A DNA stretch of 41,251 nt from Clostridia bacterium (GCA_026418275.1 JAOABQ010000040.1:1-41251); one strand, 5' to 3'; shown: positions 8,667-17,299, counted from the stretch's first letter. Translations and numbers: made by a program. The notes: generated by a model from the letters alone, not told the origin.

Positions 8667-8701
8667 TCCCTCCTTGTAAGAAATTACATAGAGGGATTTT
8701 T
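8667..8701 (+). terminator. rho-independent terminator
   Basis: TCCCTC (8667-8672) pairs with GAGGGA (8691-8696); inside it TGTAA pairs with TTACA around a GAAA loop; TTTTT follows. It ends the unit that finishes with the kinase-like gene. Confidence 0.8.
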
Positions 8702-8762
8702 ACTGCCATGAAGAAGTATTATGTAAACAATATTGGCGGATACTTTATGTTTGGAGGGTGGT

Positions 8763-9812
8763 ATGAAAAAAATAATATTTTGTGTGGCAGCATGTCTTTT
8801 TATATTTTTGAGTACTACTAGTACCTTTGCCTCTGAAATTTCAGATGATTTTACAAAATCCAATGTAAACTTCCGGATTGGCGAGAAAAGCGTAGAATGG
8901 GAAAGGTCACCCCTTATAAAAAACAACCGGATATTGGTGCCTGCCCAGTCTTTTCTCTCAAATATGGATGCGGCTTTGAATTGGGATTTAGAAAGCGGCC
9001 GTTTATCGATTACCAAGAAGGAATCATTGGTTGAACTCACCGTAGGAGAGCCGTTTATTGAGGTAAATAAAAATAAGAAGGAAATGGATATATCCCCCGT
9101 CCTGGTAGATGGAACGGTGATGGTACCTGCCAGATTTGTAGCAGAGGCTTTAAATTATAAGGTTAATTGCAATCTTCAAGATAATATGGTTGCGTTAACA
9201 GAAAATAACGGATCGGTTGACAACGGGCAGGACACATCCAGGGGAAAGGAAAGAAAAAAGTATATTGTTGTCATTGACCCGGGGCATGGGGGAAAAGAGA
9301 CAGGGGCAATTTATGGTGGAGTAAAAGAGAAAGACCTTAATCTTGACATTGCAAAAAGGTTAAATAAGCTGCTAAAGGCTGAAGGTGTTACCACATACAT
9401 GACAAGAACGGGAGACACCTACGTAAGTCTTTATGCAAGGTCGGGAATGGCAAATAAGCTAAATGCTGATCTTCTGGTAAGTGTCCATAATAATGCGGGA
9501 ATGTCGAAGTTAAAAGGCAGTATGACCCTTTATTACCCGGGTACCGGCAATTCGAAAGGGAACCTAAGTGCAAAGACATTTGCCTCCATTATGCAAAAAG
9601 GTTTAACAGACGGGCTCAACATGAGAAATATGGGTGTAATCCCAAGACCCCACCTAGCTGTCCTTAGAACGGCTAAAATGCCCGCAGTGATTTCGGAAGT
9701 GGGATATATGAGCAATAAAACAGAATTAGCAAATTTAAAAAGCAAAAATTTTAAGCAGAGAGCTGCTGAAGCCTTAAAAGATGCTGTTTTGCAATCCTTA
9801 AAGAGAATTTAA
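8763..9812 (+). CDS. secreted N-acetylmuramoyl-L-alanine amidase with copper-amine-oxidase-N domain
   Basis: 349 residues. A signal peptide (MKKIIFCVAACLFIFLS, cleavage near TFA-SE) is followed by a copper-amine-oxidase N-terminal-like domain (about residues 40-140; IKNNRILVPAQSF and VDGTVMVPARFVAEAL), common in clostridial surface proteins, and an Amidase_3 domain (about 170-345). Zinc ligands are His175 (DPGHGG), Glu189 and His242 (SVHNN), with the catalytic Glu312 in ISEVGYMSN. It cleaves the bond between muramic acid and L-alanine in peptidoglycan; its role may be growth, separation or sporulation. The ATG at 8763 follows GGAGGGTGG; an upstream in-frame start at 8733 would spoil the signal peptide. 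It lies between two terminators, so it is monocistronic. Confidence 0.9.
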   Translation: MKKIIFCVAACLFIFLSTTSTFASEISDDFTKSNVNFRIGEKSVEWERSPLIKNNRILVPAQSFLSNMDAALNWDLESGRLSITKKESLVELTVGEPFIEVNKNKKEMDISPVLVDGTVMVPARFVAEALNYKVNCNLQDNMVALTENNGSVDNGQDTSRGKERKKYIVVIDPGHGGKETGAIYGGVKEKDLNLDIAKRLNKLLKAEGVTTYMTRTGDTYVSLYARSGMANKLNADLLVSVHNNAGMSKLKGSMTLYYPGTGNSKGNLSAKTFASIMQKGLTDGLNMRNMGVIPRPHLAVLRTAKMPAVISEVGYMSNKTELANLKSKNFKQRAAEALKDAVLQSLKRI

Positions 9813-9850
9813 CTCTGTACCGCGAATATTGTTTATTCAGAGAATGAAAG

Positions 9851-9894
9851 CATAAACAAAAAACACAGGTCGCCCCTGTGTTTTTTTGTTTATG
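9851..9894 (+). terminator. very long rho-independent terminator
   Basis: CATAAACAAAAAACACAGG (9851-9869) pairs with 9875-9894, with a single extra T, around a 5-base loop TCGCC. The arms run A-rich to T-rich, so it can work in both directions. It separates the amidase gene from the iron operon. The stretch 9895-10070 holds no gene; I see only an 8-bp dyad at 9958-9979. Confidence 0.9.
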
Positions 9895-10074
9895 TTTCGG
9901 TATTGCACCGATTTTCATAAAATAAGGAAAAACCTCTGCATCCAATACATATTTTATGATTAATTCAATCTAATTAATCGTGAAAATGGTTTTGCATGGA
10001 TAAATTGAATTTTCAAAATATTAAATCTAGGAAATCGGAGCGCGAAGTAAAATCTTTATGGCGATCAATATAAT

Positions 10075-10089
10075 TGAGAATAATTTTCA
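10075..10089. promoter_or_regulatory. Fur-box-like site, upstream copy
   Basis: TGAGAAT-A-ATTTTCA is a 7-1-7 dyad one base away from perfect symmetry and close to the Fur/PerR-family consensus TGATAATNATTATCA. It lies directly before the -35 of the feo promoter. Confidence 0.75.
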
Positions 10090-10097
10090 ATTAAGTA

Positions 10098-10126
10098 TTG
10101 ACTTGGACCAGAATTTGCTGCATAAT
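10098..10126 (+). promoter_or_regulatory. sigma-A promoter of the feo operon
   Basis: TTGACT (10098-10103), a 17-base spacer and CATAAT (10121-10126), giving a start near 10133. It sits between two Fur-box-like dyads, which predicts repression by iron-bound Fur. Confidence 0.8.
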
Positions 10127-10131
10127 TAAAT

Positions 10132-10146
10132 TGATAATGATTCTCA
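10132..10146. promoter_or_regulatory. Fur-box-like site, downstream copy
   Basis: TGATAAT-G-ATTCTCA is a 7-1-7 dyad with one mismatch to the ideal Fur box, overlapping the predicted transcription start. Together with the copy at 10075 it brackets the promoter. Confidence 0.8.
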
Positions 10147-10173
10147 ATATCACGAAATTAAAGGGTGGTTTTT

Positions 10174-10764
10174 ATGGATTGCTGCAAAGATAAACAAAAT
10201 ATATTACATAGGATGAGATCCTGGTTTAAAAAGAGTAAGAGTGAAAGTTACAGCGAGAATCTAATAACAAAGAAGGTAGCACTTATTGGGAATCCTAATG
10301 TAGGTAAAAGTGTTATTTTCAATAGTTTGACAGGGGCGTATGTTACCGTTTCAAACTATCCCGGTACGACTGTTGAAGTTTCGAGAGGTTGGTACATGAA
10401 GGATGGTATCAAACTTGAGGTGGTTGATACTCCCGGAATGTATTCTATTTTACCCATTACCGATGAAGAACGGGTGACAAGGAATTTGCTGATTGAAGAG
10501 AACCCGGATCTTGTCATTCACGTGGTAGATGCAAAGAATCTGGAAAGAATGCTTCCTTTGACAATCCAATTAATTGAAGCAGGATTTAAGCTTATTCTTG
10601 TTCTAAATATCATGGACGAAGCCAAAACGTTGGGAATTGAAATTGACGCTATTAAGCTTGAAAGCTTGTTGGGGATACCGGTAGTCAGTGCCAGTGCTGC
10701 TTTGAATGTGGGTATAAACGAAATGAAAAAGGTTTTGGAGGAGCAGGTGAAAAATGTCGCATAA
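10174..10764 (+). CDS. feoB: FeoB GTPase half (split FeoB)
   Basis: 196 residues corresponding to the cytosolic G-domain of the ferrous-iron transporter FeoB. Motifs are GNPNVGKS (residues 39-46, P-loop), a G2 Thr in NYPGTTVEVS, DTPG (G3) and LNIMDEA (G4, the FeoB-type N-x-M-D). A basic N-terminus with a CC pair (MDCCKDKQN) precedes it. FeoB membrane segments are missing and are supplied by the next gene, which overlaps by 11 bases. Both halves have their own ribosome binding site and normal ends, so this is a real two-gene form and not a decayed gene. The start at 10174 follows AAGGGTGG. It is the first gene of a Fur-box-controlled operon. Confidence 0.9.
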   Translation: MDCCKDKQNILHRMRSWFKKSKSESYSENLITKKVALIGNPNVGKSVIFNSLTGAYVTVSNYPGTTVEVSRGWYMKDGIKLEVVDTPGMYSILPITDEERVTRNLLIEENPDLVIHVVDAKNLERMLPLTIQLIEAGFKLILVLNIMDEAKTLGIEIDAIKLESLLGIPVVSASAALNVGINEMKKVLEEQVKNVA

Positions 10765-12205
10765 GGTTATAAAATATAGTGAAGATATTGAAAAGGTCAT
10801 ATTTAAAATTACAGCCCATTTAAAAAGTGAATATGGTTTTTCAAAAAGGTCTGTGGCAGTTCTTCTCCTGCAGCAGGATGAAGATATGGATGCTTTGGTG
10901 AAACGTAAAGAAGGAGAAGGATATCAAGAGATTCGGAAAATGATTGACCAGTTTATTGAAAATTCCGATGATCAGCCAATGTTTCTCATCTCCAAAGCGC
11001 AGCAGGAAGAAAGCCGCAGAATTCTAAAAAAAGTGTTTACTTATGATGAAAAGAATAATAAAAGTATTTCCGGGATTGTTAATAAAATAACGATGAACCC
11101 TTGGACCGGAATTCCGCTCTTATTATTGGTTTTGTACTTTGGATTTTACAAATTTGTAGGTGTTTTCGGTGCAGGTACGCTGGTGGATTTCATTGAAACT
11201 GAAATTTTTGATGAGTTTGTCAATCCCAAAATCGATTCCTTTGTAAATAGTATTATTCATTGGAAAGTACTGAGCGATCTCTTTGTCAATGAATATGGTA
11301 TTATTACTTTAGGAATAAAGTATGCCATTGCAATTGTGCTGCCTGTAGTAGGTTGTTTCTTTCTTCTGTTTTCGATTATTGAAGACAGCGGTTATTTACC
11401 CAGAATTTCCTTATTGATGGACCGGGTATTTAAAAAAATAGGTCTTAATGGCAGAGCGGTTATTCCTATGACACTGGGATTTGGCTGTGATACGATGGCC
11501 ACAATGGTGAGCAGAACTTTGGAGACAAAGAGGGAAAGAGTGATTGCAACCTTTCTTTTGGCACTGGCCATACCTTGTTCTGCACAGTTGGGAGTCATTC
11601 TTGCCCTATTATCCGGAAAGCCACTAGCAATGTTTGTATGGATCGGTTTTATGGTCCTGGTTTTCATGCTGGTTGGATTTTTGTCAGCAAAGATTTTACC
11701 GGGAGAAAAATCCGGGTTTTATATGGAGCTTCCTCCATTAAGGCTTCCTAAAATATCGAATATTCTGAAAAAGACCTATACGAGAATGTACTGGTATTTT
11801 AGAGAGGTTTTACCCCTTTTTGTTCTTGCCAGTGTACTGATATGGTTTGGTAATTTGACCGGTTTATTCGGTTTTCTTGTAGAGTCCTTAAAACCTGTTG
11901 TAGGTTTACTAGGGCTTCCGGATAAGACTGCAGAGATCTTTTTGTTTGGATTTTTCCGGAGGGATTATGGTGCAGCAGGTTTATTTGACCTTCAGGGCTC
12001 AGGACTTATGAATGGAAGACAGCTGGTTGTTGCGGCGGCTACCTTGACTTTATTTATCCCGTGTATTGCACAGTTTACTATGATGATTAAGGAGCGGGGG
12101 CTTAAAACTGCACTCTACATGGCCGCATTTATTATACCTTTTGCTTTTGGTGCAGGATTTGTTTTAAACAAGCTGCTTTTGGTTTGGGGAGTTGATTTAG
12201 GATGA
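10754..12205 (+). CDS. feoB: FeoB membrane-transport half (split FeoB)
   Basis: 483 residues. Residues 1-110 are helical and correspond to the FeoB helical region that follows the G-domain (ending near KKVFTYDEKN). Residues 115-483 are the polytopic membrane part with two Gate/nucleoside-recognition repeats. The conserved cysteines are in TLGFGCDTMATMVSRTL and ALAIPCSAQLGV; the second differs from the classical CSARLPVY of E. coli FeoB, so this is a divergent branch. A late TLFIPCIAQFTMM motif repeats the pattern. GGAGG and AGGTG lie before the ATG at 10754. It imports Fe2+ with the GTPase half. Confidence 0.9.
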   Translation: MSHKVIKYSEDIEKVIFKITAHLKSEYGFSKRSVAVLLLQQDEDMDALVKRKEGEGYQEIRKMIDQFIENSDDQPMFLISKAQQEESRRILKKVFTYDEKNNKSISGIVNKITMNPWTGIPLLLLVLYFGFYKFVGVFGAGTLVDFIETEIFDEFVNPKIDSFVNSIIHWKVLSDLFVNEYGIITLGIKYAIAIVLPVVGCFFLLFSIIEDSGYLPRISLLMDRVFKKIGLNGRAVIPMTLGFGCDTMATMVSRTLETKRERVIATFLLALAIPCSAQLGVILALLSGKPLAMFVWIGFMVLVFMLVGFLSAKILPGEKSGFYMELPPLRLPKISNILKKTYTRMYWYFREVLPLFVLASVLIWFGNLTGLFGFLVESLKPVVGLLGLPDKTAEIFLFGFFRRDYGAAGLFDLQGSGLMNGRQLVVAAATLTLFIPCIAQFTMMIKERGLKTALYMAAFIIPFAFGAGFVLNKLLLVWGVDLG

Positions 12206-12393
12206 AATGCGATTTTTGCGGATTTGAATTTGAAAAAGACAATTGTAAAACAGGGTGCGGAGGCTGTCCTATGAATAAATCCTGTGGGAAGATAAAGTGC
12301 CCCAACTGCAATTACGAAATGCTCCCGACACCTGAATTAAAAACGGTGAAAAGCTTTGCAAAATTAATAAAGAAGGTGTTTTCAAATGGTTGA
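12202..12393 (+). CDS. small Cys-rich zinc-ribbon-like protein of the feo operon
   Basis: 63 residues with nine cysteines, in CDFCGFEF, CKTGCGGCPMNKSC and CPNC. The first and last CxxC pairs look like a zinc ribbon and the middle cluster resembles the short Cys-rich region of some FeoB C-termini and FeoC-like proteins. It overlaps the FeoB stop by 4 bases (ATGA) and feoA by 8, so translation is coupled. A role in iron delivery or sensing is inference from position only. Confidence 0.7.
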   Translation: MKCDFCGFEFEKDNCKTGCGGCPMNKSCGKIKCPNCNYEMLPTPELKTVKSFAKLIKKVFSNG

Positions 12394-12679
12394 GGGAAAA
12401 AAACTGAAAAAAATAGAATTAAACAACGAAAGTACTTACCATGCCGATGATTTAAACGAAATACCGGTTACCGGTTTGAAAGTGAACGAAAAGGCGAGAA
12501 TCGTAAGAATAAATACGCAGGATACGGTTAAATTACGGAAATTGGCGGCTTTTGGTATTCTGCCGGATACTGATATAATTGTAATACAAAAATATCCTGC
12601 CTATGTGGTTCAGGTGGGGTTTACACAAGTAGCGCTGGACAGTGACATTGCATCAGAAATTATAGTATATAGAGGTTAG
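12386..12679 (+). CDS. feoA: FeoA domain protein
   Basis: 97 residues. After a 25-residue variable N-terminus it carries a FeoA/SH3-like barrel: LKVNEKARIVRINTQ, LRKLAAFGILPDTDI, and a final VQVGFTQVALDSDIASEI. FeoA is a small cytosolic partner of FeoB. Here it is the last gene of the operon, the reverse of the usual feoA-feoB order. The start has AAGGTG upstream and lies inside the Cys-rich gene. Confidence 0.9.
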   Translation: MVEGKKLKKIELNNESTYHADDLNEIPVTGLKVNEKARIVRINTQDTVKLRKLAAFGILPDTDIIVIQKYPAYVVQVGFTQVALDSDIASEIIVYRG

Positions 12680-12685
12680 GAAAAA

Positions 12686-13138
12686 GTGTTTGAGATTGTT
12701 TTTGACAATTTAAAAAAGCCTATTAATGTAGGCGTGGTGGTGAGGCTCGCGTGTGCTACCGGGAGCAAGCTTTACTTTTCAGGGGACAGTATCGATTATA
12801 AGAACAAAAAAGCACGGTTGGCTGCGGTCGGGTATGAGGAAATGGTAGATTTGACTTATGAGAAGGATTTTAAGAAGCTTATTGAAAAGCTTAAAGCGGA
12901 AGGTAAAATGATTGTAGGAACTTCCCCAAGGGCTGACAGGATTTATACCGAGCTCGACTATACCGCACCTGTTGTTTTTGTTTTTGGAAATGAGGTTTCG
13001 GGGTTATCAAAGGAAAAAATATCTATGATGGATGCGCTGGTTTCCATTCCGATGCCGGGACAGATAGAGTCTCTAAATATTGTAACATCTGCGGCGGTCA
13101 TTCTTTATGAAGGTCTTAGGCAAAGAGGTTTTAAGTGA
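12686..13138 (+). CDS. SPOUT (TrmH/SpoU-family) RNA 2'-O-methyltransferase
   Basis: 150 residues, a minimal SPOUT domain without an extra RNA-binding domain. The three family motifs are present: NVGVVVRLA near the N-terminus, VFGNEVSGLS in the middle and IPMPGQIESLNIVTSAAVI near the end, which form the trefoil-knot S-adenosylmethionine site. It methylates a tRNA or rRNA ribose; the target is not readable. It starts at GTG 12686, only 6 bases after feoA, so it may be read from the feo promoter. Confidence 0.85.
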   Translation: MFEIVFDNLKKPINVGVVVRLACATGSKLYFSGDSIDYKNKKARLAAVGYEEMVDLTYEKDFKKLIEKLKAEGKMIVGTSPRADRIYTELDYTAPVVFVFGNEVSGLSKEKISMMDALVSIPMPGQIESLNIVTSAAVILYEGLRQRGFK

Positions 13139-13155
13139 TTTGAGGAGGACGGAAG

Positions 13156-13581
13156 ATGAAAATTGCAGTTATAGACGGTCAAGGTGGAGGCATTGGTAAA
13201 GCAATTGTAGAAAAACTTCGGAAGGAAATGCCTGAGGATACTGAAATAATTGCGCTGGGTACAAATGCTTTGGCGGCTTCATTGATGCTCAAGGCAGGGG
13301 CAAACGAATGTGCATCCGGAGAAAATGCGGTTGTATACAATGTATCCAAAGTAGATGTAATAATGGGTGTAATTGGGGTTATTGTTGCCAATGCCATGAT
13401 GGGAGAACTGACACCGAAAATGGCCGAAGCTGTATCCGAGAGCCCTGCCAAAAAAGTCCTGATACCTTTAAACCGGTGCAATATTGAAATTGTTGGGGTT
13501 AAAAATGAACCTTTGCCGCATTTTATTGAGCATGCAGTAGCGAGTGTTAAAAGTTATTTGTGGGGTGAAGCCAATGTGTGA
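13156..13581 (+). CDS. DUF3842 family protein (Rossmann-like)
   Basis: 141 residues with an N-terminal VIDGQGGGIGKAIVEKL, a Gly-rich nucleotide-binding loop of Rossmann type, followed by alternating strands and helices. This is the DUF3842 family, found in anaerobes; its reaction is unknown. It overlaps the CooT gene by 8 bases, and such pairs suggest a shared job in metal or cofactor handling. A clear GAGGAGG lies before the ATG. Confidence 0.8.
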   Translation: MKIAVIDGQGGGIGKAIVEKLRKEMPEDTEIIALGTNALAASLMLKAGANECASGENAVVYNVSKVDVIMGVIGVIVANAMMGELTPKMAEAVSESPAKKVLIPLNRCNIEIVGVKNEPLPHFIEHAVASVKSYLWGEANV

Positions 13582-13762
13582 AGCAAATGCCTATATGATG
13601 GATGAAGAGGGAAACGAAACCCTGTTTTTGGAGCGTGTTGACAAGGTAACACATGAGGAGGACAAGTTGGTTCTTGAAAATATTTTTGGCCAGAGAAAAA
13701 TTATAAAAGCCAGGATAAAAGAGCTTGCCTTAGTGGAGCATAAAATTATCCTGGAAAAGTAA
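13574..13762 (+). CDS. CooT family small nickel-binding protein
   Basis: 62 residues starting MCEANAYMM, with Cys2 in the position of the nickel ligand of CooT, and the family core GQRKIIKARIKELALVEHKI. CooT was described with the carbon monoxide dehydrogenase of Rhodospirillum, and stand-alone homologues occur in many clostridia. An in-frame start at 13544 exists, but the MCEA start at 13574 with GGGGTG upstream is the family form. It ends 11 bases from the convergent ppaX-like gene, with no terminator between. Confidence 0.85.
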   Translation: MCEANAYMMDEEGNETLFLERVDKVTHEEDKLVLENIFGQRKIIKARIKELALVEHKIILEK

Positions 13763-13773
13763 ATAATAAATAT

Positions 13774-14415
13774 TTAAAACGATCCTTTAATAATCTTAAC
13801 CAGTTCCATTGGGGTATGGATTACAAAATCGGGCTGAAGCTTAAGCAAGCAGTCTTTAGGGAATATGGTCCAGTTCACCAATACAGTTTTTATACCTGCA
13901 TTTTTTCCGCAAAGGATATCATAAGGACTGTCACCCATCAAAAGCGCTGTGGAAGCCTCTACGCCAAGTAGTTCTAAAGCTTTATAGGCAGGCTCCGGAT
14001 GGGGTTTGTTGTTTTCTACATCGTATGCACTCACAATTACATCGATATAATCCTTAAAACCAAAGTATTGAAGACCATTTTCAATTCCCAAACGGCCTTT
14101 GGCTGATACAATGGCTGTCTTACATCCAAGATCCTTAATTTCCTTTAACATTTCCTTGATTCCTGGAAATCCTTTCATCATCCGGTCCACATTTGACCGG
14201 TACAATTCCTTATAGAAGGGTACCATTTCTTGATAGTCAGTGTCTGACAAGCATCTCATTTGCTCCTCCAAGGGCTTGCCAAGGATGCGGTTTAAGTCTT
14301 CTTCTGTAAGATTCTGTTGAAGAAACTTTTTTGATGTTTCCTTTAAACAATGAATAATTAAATCATTGGTATCGATCAGTGTTCCGTCAAAATCAAATAA
14401 AATACTTGTAAACAT
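13774..14415 (-). CDS. HAD hydrolase, pyrophosphatase PpaX-like
   Basis: 213 residues, the only leftward gene in the window. HAD motifs: DFDGT (motif I, nucleophile Asp8 and Asp10), TAIVSAKGR (motif II), the lysine in NNKPHPEPA (motif III) and MGDSPYDILCGKNAG (motif IV). The helical cap and length match PpaX/Gph-type phosphatases, which hydrolyse pyrophosphate or phosphoglycolate. The ribosome binding site is weak (GGGAG about 15 bases before the ATG), so the start is less sure. It is convergent to the CooT gene. Confidence 0.8.
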   Translation of the reverse strand: MFTSILFDFDGTLIDTNDLIIHCLKETSKKFLQQNLTEEDLNRILGKPLEEQMRCLSDTDYQEMVPFYKELYRSNVDRMMKGFPGIKEMLKEIKDLGCKTAIVSAKGRLGIENGLQYFGFKDYIDVIVSAYDVENNKPHPEPAYKALELLGVEASTALLMGDSPYDILCGKNAGIKTVLVNWTIFPKDCLLKLQPDFVIHTPMELVKIIKGSF

Positions 14416-14601
14416 TTAATTTACCAAACTCCCATCCGTAACAATTTCTCTGTCTTGCTCAGCCAAGTCCCATTGTGCTTATTAAAGATTGAAGAAGAGC
14501 ATTAAGCTCAAGTCATTATATCATAAAACGGAACAATGAATACATTAAAGTTGAAGAATATACATCATATATTTTAAACTGTCATAAAATTGATCTCCGG
14601 G

Positions 14602-14629
14602 TTGATATATACAATATTTATGCTATAAT
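14602..14629 (+). promoter_or_regulatory. putative sigma-A promoter, upstream of mutS2
   Basis: TTGATA, 16 bases, TATAAT (14624-14629). It would give mutS2 a leader of about 210 bases. The gap 14416-14849 otherwise holds only AT-rich sequence; I see no small gene. Confidence 0.6.
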
Positions 14630-14760
14630 AATTAAAATAAAAAAAAGTGTTTTTATAGGGAGTAACCGCAAATTACAAAGGTTTGGGATTTGTTTTGCGA
14701 TACTTTTATTAAATATGCTTGTTTTATTTAAAGAAAAATGGATGTGAAAATATGGTTTGC

Positions 14761-14789
14761 TTGAAATATTTATACTTTTGATTATATTA
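14761..14789 (+). promoter_or_regulatory. putative proximal promoter of mutS2
   Basis: TTGAAA (14761-14766), a 17-base spacer and TATATT (14784-14789). Very AT-rich surroundings make chance matches likely. Confidence 0.4.
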
Positions 14790-14849
14790 TTATAATAGAA
14801 GACGTTTAAGTGAAAAATTTACAGAAAAGATGAGAGGTTAACAAAAGGC

Positions 14850-17228
14850 ATGAATGAAAGAACTTTAAGGATTTTAGAATTTGATAAAATAGTAAATACA
14901 CTGGTAAGCCTTAGCACATCGGAGCTGGGAAAGGAGATAGCAAAAGAACTGAAGCCCCAGACCAGTTTTTCCAAAGTGAATGCCATGCTAAAGGAAACAG
15001 ACGATGCAGTCACTTTTATCGTAAGAAGAGGAAGCCCACCGATGGGAGGAATTCATGATGTTCGCGGCAGTCTGAAAAGGGTTGATATGGGTGGCGTTTT
15101 AAATCCGGGAGAACTTCTTAGGATCTCTGATGTTTTAAGGGCGTGCAGAAACCTTAAAAGTTATGCCAGTGACGAGGTGAAGCCCGAAAATGACAGTATT
15201 GTACATGAATTGATTCAATGCCTTGAGACTAATAAAAGGGTTGAAGATAAAATAAAGCTTGCCATTCTAAGCGAGGATGAAATATCGGATAGTGCCAGCA
15301 CTACGCTGGGAAATATAAGGAGGCAGATGAAGGAACTGCAAAACTCAATCAAGGAAAGGCTAAATGGGATTATTCGATCCTCCAAATACCAGAAGTTTAT
15401 GCAGGAAGCACTTGTAACCATGCGGGGGGACCGTTATGTGATTCCGGTAAAACAAGAATATAGAAGCGAGTTTCCGGGATTGGTGCACGACTCTTCTTCC
15501 AGCGGCGCAACCATATTTATTGAGCCGATGGCTGTAGTCGAGGCAAATAATAACATAAAGCAGCTCAAGGTAAAAGAGCAGGTAGAAATTGAAAGAATTT
15601 TATATGAACTGACCGCAGATGTGGCGGGATTATCAGAGGCCTTAAAAAGCAACATTTCCATCCTGGCCAGGTTGGATTTTATCTTTGCAAAGGCAAAGCT
15701 TAGTCTTCAATATAACTGTGTTTGCCCCAGGCTGAATACGGAATCAAAAATAATCATAAAAAAGGGCCGGCATCCACTTTTGGATAAGTCCACCGTTGTG
15801 CCGACGGAATTTTGGATTGGAGACCAATTTAAGACCCTGGTTGTTACAGGGCCCAATACAGGCGGAAAAACCGTTACGTTAAAAACAGTCGGATTGTTTT
15901 CTCTGATGACTCAAGCAGGCCTCCACATACCTGCGAATGAAGGTACGCAAATGAGTATTTTTGAAAAAATATTTGCGGATATTGGAGATGAACAAAGTAT
16001 TGAACAAAGCTTGAGTACATTTTCATCGCATATGAAAAACATCGTTAAAATCCTGGAAAGTGCTGATGAGCACTCTTTATGCCTTTTTGATGAACTAGGG
16101 GCCGGAACGGATCCGACAGAGGGTGCTGCCCTAGCCATGTCCATTTTGGAGTGTCTGCATCAAGTCGGTGCTGTTACAGTTGCAACTACCCATTACAGTG
16201 AACTCAAAGTTTATGCAATTTCTACCCAGGGGGTTGAAAATGCATGCTGTGAATTTGATGTTGAAACCTTAAAACCAACCTATAAGCTGTTGATTGGTGT
16301 TCCGGGCAAAAGTAACGCTTTTGCCATATCCAGAAGGCTGGGGCTGGAAACGGATATTATTGACCGGGCGAAAGAGTTTCTGACTAAGGAAGAAATCAAG
16401 TTTGAAGATATGCTGATGCATATTGAAAAGAACCGGATTGAATCGGAAAAGGAAAGAATGCAAGCGGAAAGTTATAGACTTCAGATTGAAACTTTAAAAA
16501 AAGAAGTTGAAGAACAAAAAAGGAAAATTGAATCTCAAAGGGAGAAGTTGATCCGGGAAGCAAGGGAGGAATCCAGGAGGATTCTTTTAAACGCCAAAAG
16601 CGAGGCGGAAAGTATTATTACTGAAATGAAACGCCTGGAAAAGGAGCGGGAAGCGTTAGAGAGAAATAAAGCAATTGAAGAGATGCGCCATAAGCTAAAA
16701 AATAAAATTGGTGTGGTGGAAGATGCATTGTCTGAATCCTTGATGCCTAAACTTGTAAACGCAAAGCCTCCTAAAAACTTAAAGCCCGGTGATACCGTAT
16801 TAATTCTTAACCTCAACCAAAAGGGCACGGTGGTCACACCTCCCGATAAAGATGGTGAAGCCTTGATCCAGGCAGGGATTATGAAAATCAATGTGCATAT
16901 CTCTAATTTGAAGCAGGTTGACGAGCAAAAAAACGAGGTTCAAAGAGCCAGGGTTGGAAAGATTGGTGTTTCTAAATCCAAAACCATTTCTACGGAGGTT
17001 GATTTAAGAGGACTGGCACTGGATGATGCACTCGAAGTGGTGGATAAGTATTTGGATGATGCGCATCTTGCCGGGCTTCACGAGATTACCCTGATTCATG
17101 GAAAAGGAACAGGAGTGCTTCGGAGCGGGATACACCAATTCTTAAAAACCCATACGCATGTAAAATCCTATCGGCTAGGAAAATACGGGGAGGGGGAAAC
17201 AGGCGTAACGGTAGTTGAACTGAGATGA
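14850..17228 (+). CDS. mutS2: MutS2 endonuclease / ribosome-rescue ATPase
   Basis: 792 residues, the full family length. It has MutS-like core and lever domains without the mismatch-reading domain, then the ABC-type ATPase with GPNTGGKT (334-341) and LFDELGAGTDPTEGAAL (Walker B), a long charged coiled coil (about 520-630), a KOW-like patch (PGDTVLILNLNQKGTV) and a C-terminal Smr domain from Val717 (VDLRGLALDD, LIHGKGTGVLR). The LDxR-like start of Smr is VDLRG here. MutS2 suppresses homologous recombination in some bacteria and splits collided ribosomes in B. subtilis. It follows a ~430-base gap with its own promoters. Confidence 0.96.
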   Translation: MNERTLRILEFDKIVNTLVSLSTSELGKEIAKELKPQTSFSKVNAMLKETDDAVTFIVRRGSPPMGGIHDVRGSLKRVDMGGVLNPGELLRISDVLRACRNLKSYASDEVKPENDSIVHELIQCLETNKRVEDKIKLAILSEDEISDSASTTLGNIRRQMKELQNSIKERLNGIIRSSKYQKFMQEALVTMRGDRYVIPVKQEYRSEFPGLVHDSSSSGATIFIEPMAVVEANNNIKQLKVKEQVEIERILYELTADVAGLSEALKSNISILARLDFIFAKAKLSLQYNCVCPRLNTESKIIIKKGRHPLLDKSTVVPTEFWIGDQFKTLVVTGPNTGGKTVTLKTVGLFSLMTQAGLHIPANEGTQMSIFEKIFADIGDEQSIEQSLSTFSSHMKNIVKILESADEHSLCLFDELGAGTDPTEGAALAMSILECLHQVGAVTVATTHYSELKVYAISTQGVENACCEFDVETLKPTYKLLIGVPGKSNAFAISRRLGLETDIIDRAKEFLTKEEIKFEDMLMHIEKNRIESEKERMQAESYRLQIETLKKEVEEQKRKIESQREKLIREAREESRRILLNAKSEAESIITEMKRLEKEREALERNKAIEEMRHKLKNKIGVVEDALSESLMPKLVNAKPPKNLKPGDTVLILNLNQKGTVVTPPDKDGEALIQAGIMKINVHISNLKQVDEQKNEVQRARVGKIGVSKSKTISTEVDLRGLALDDALEVVDKYLDDAHLAGLHEITLIHGKGTGVLRSGIHQFLKTHTHVKSYRLGKYGEGETGVTVVELR

Positions 17229-17299
17229 TAAAAAGCTTCGGTGTTATTACATGTTAAACACACTAAAAAGGTGTGTGCAAAATAGAACGCGCTAAATTA

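Noticed and set aside
11392..11667. 91-codon reverse-strand frame within the FeoB membrane gene
   Set aside because: Antisense shadow of a membrane protein; its hydrophobic look comes from the codon pattern of the real gene.
10174..12205. feoB as a frameshifted pseudogene
   Set aside because: Both parts have their own ribosome binding site and complete domains, and this two-gene form is common in clostridia; the 11-base overlap looks like translational coupling.
17257..17277. ACACAC...GTGTGT hairpin as mutS2 terminator
   Set aside because: It is followed by GCAAAATAG with no T-tract.
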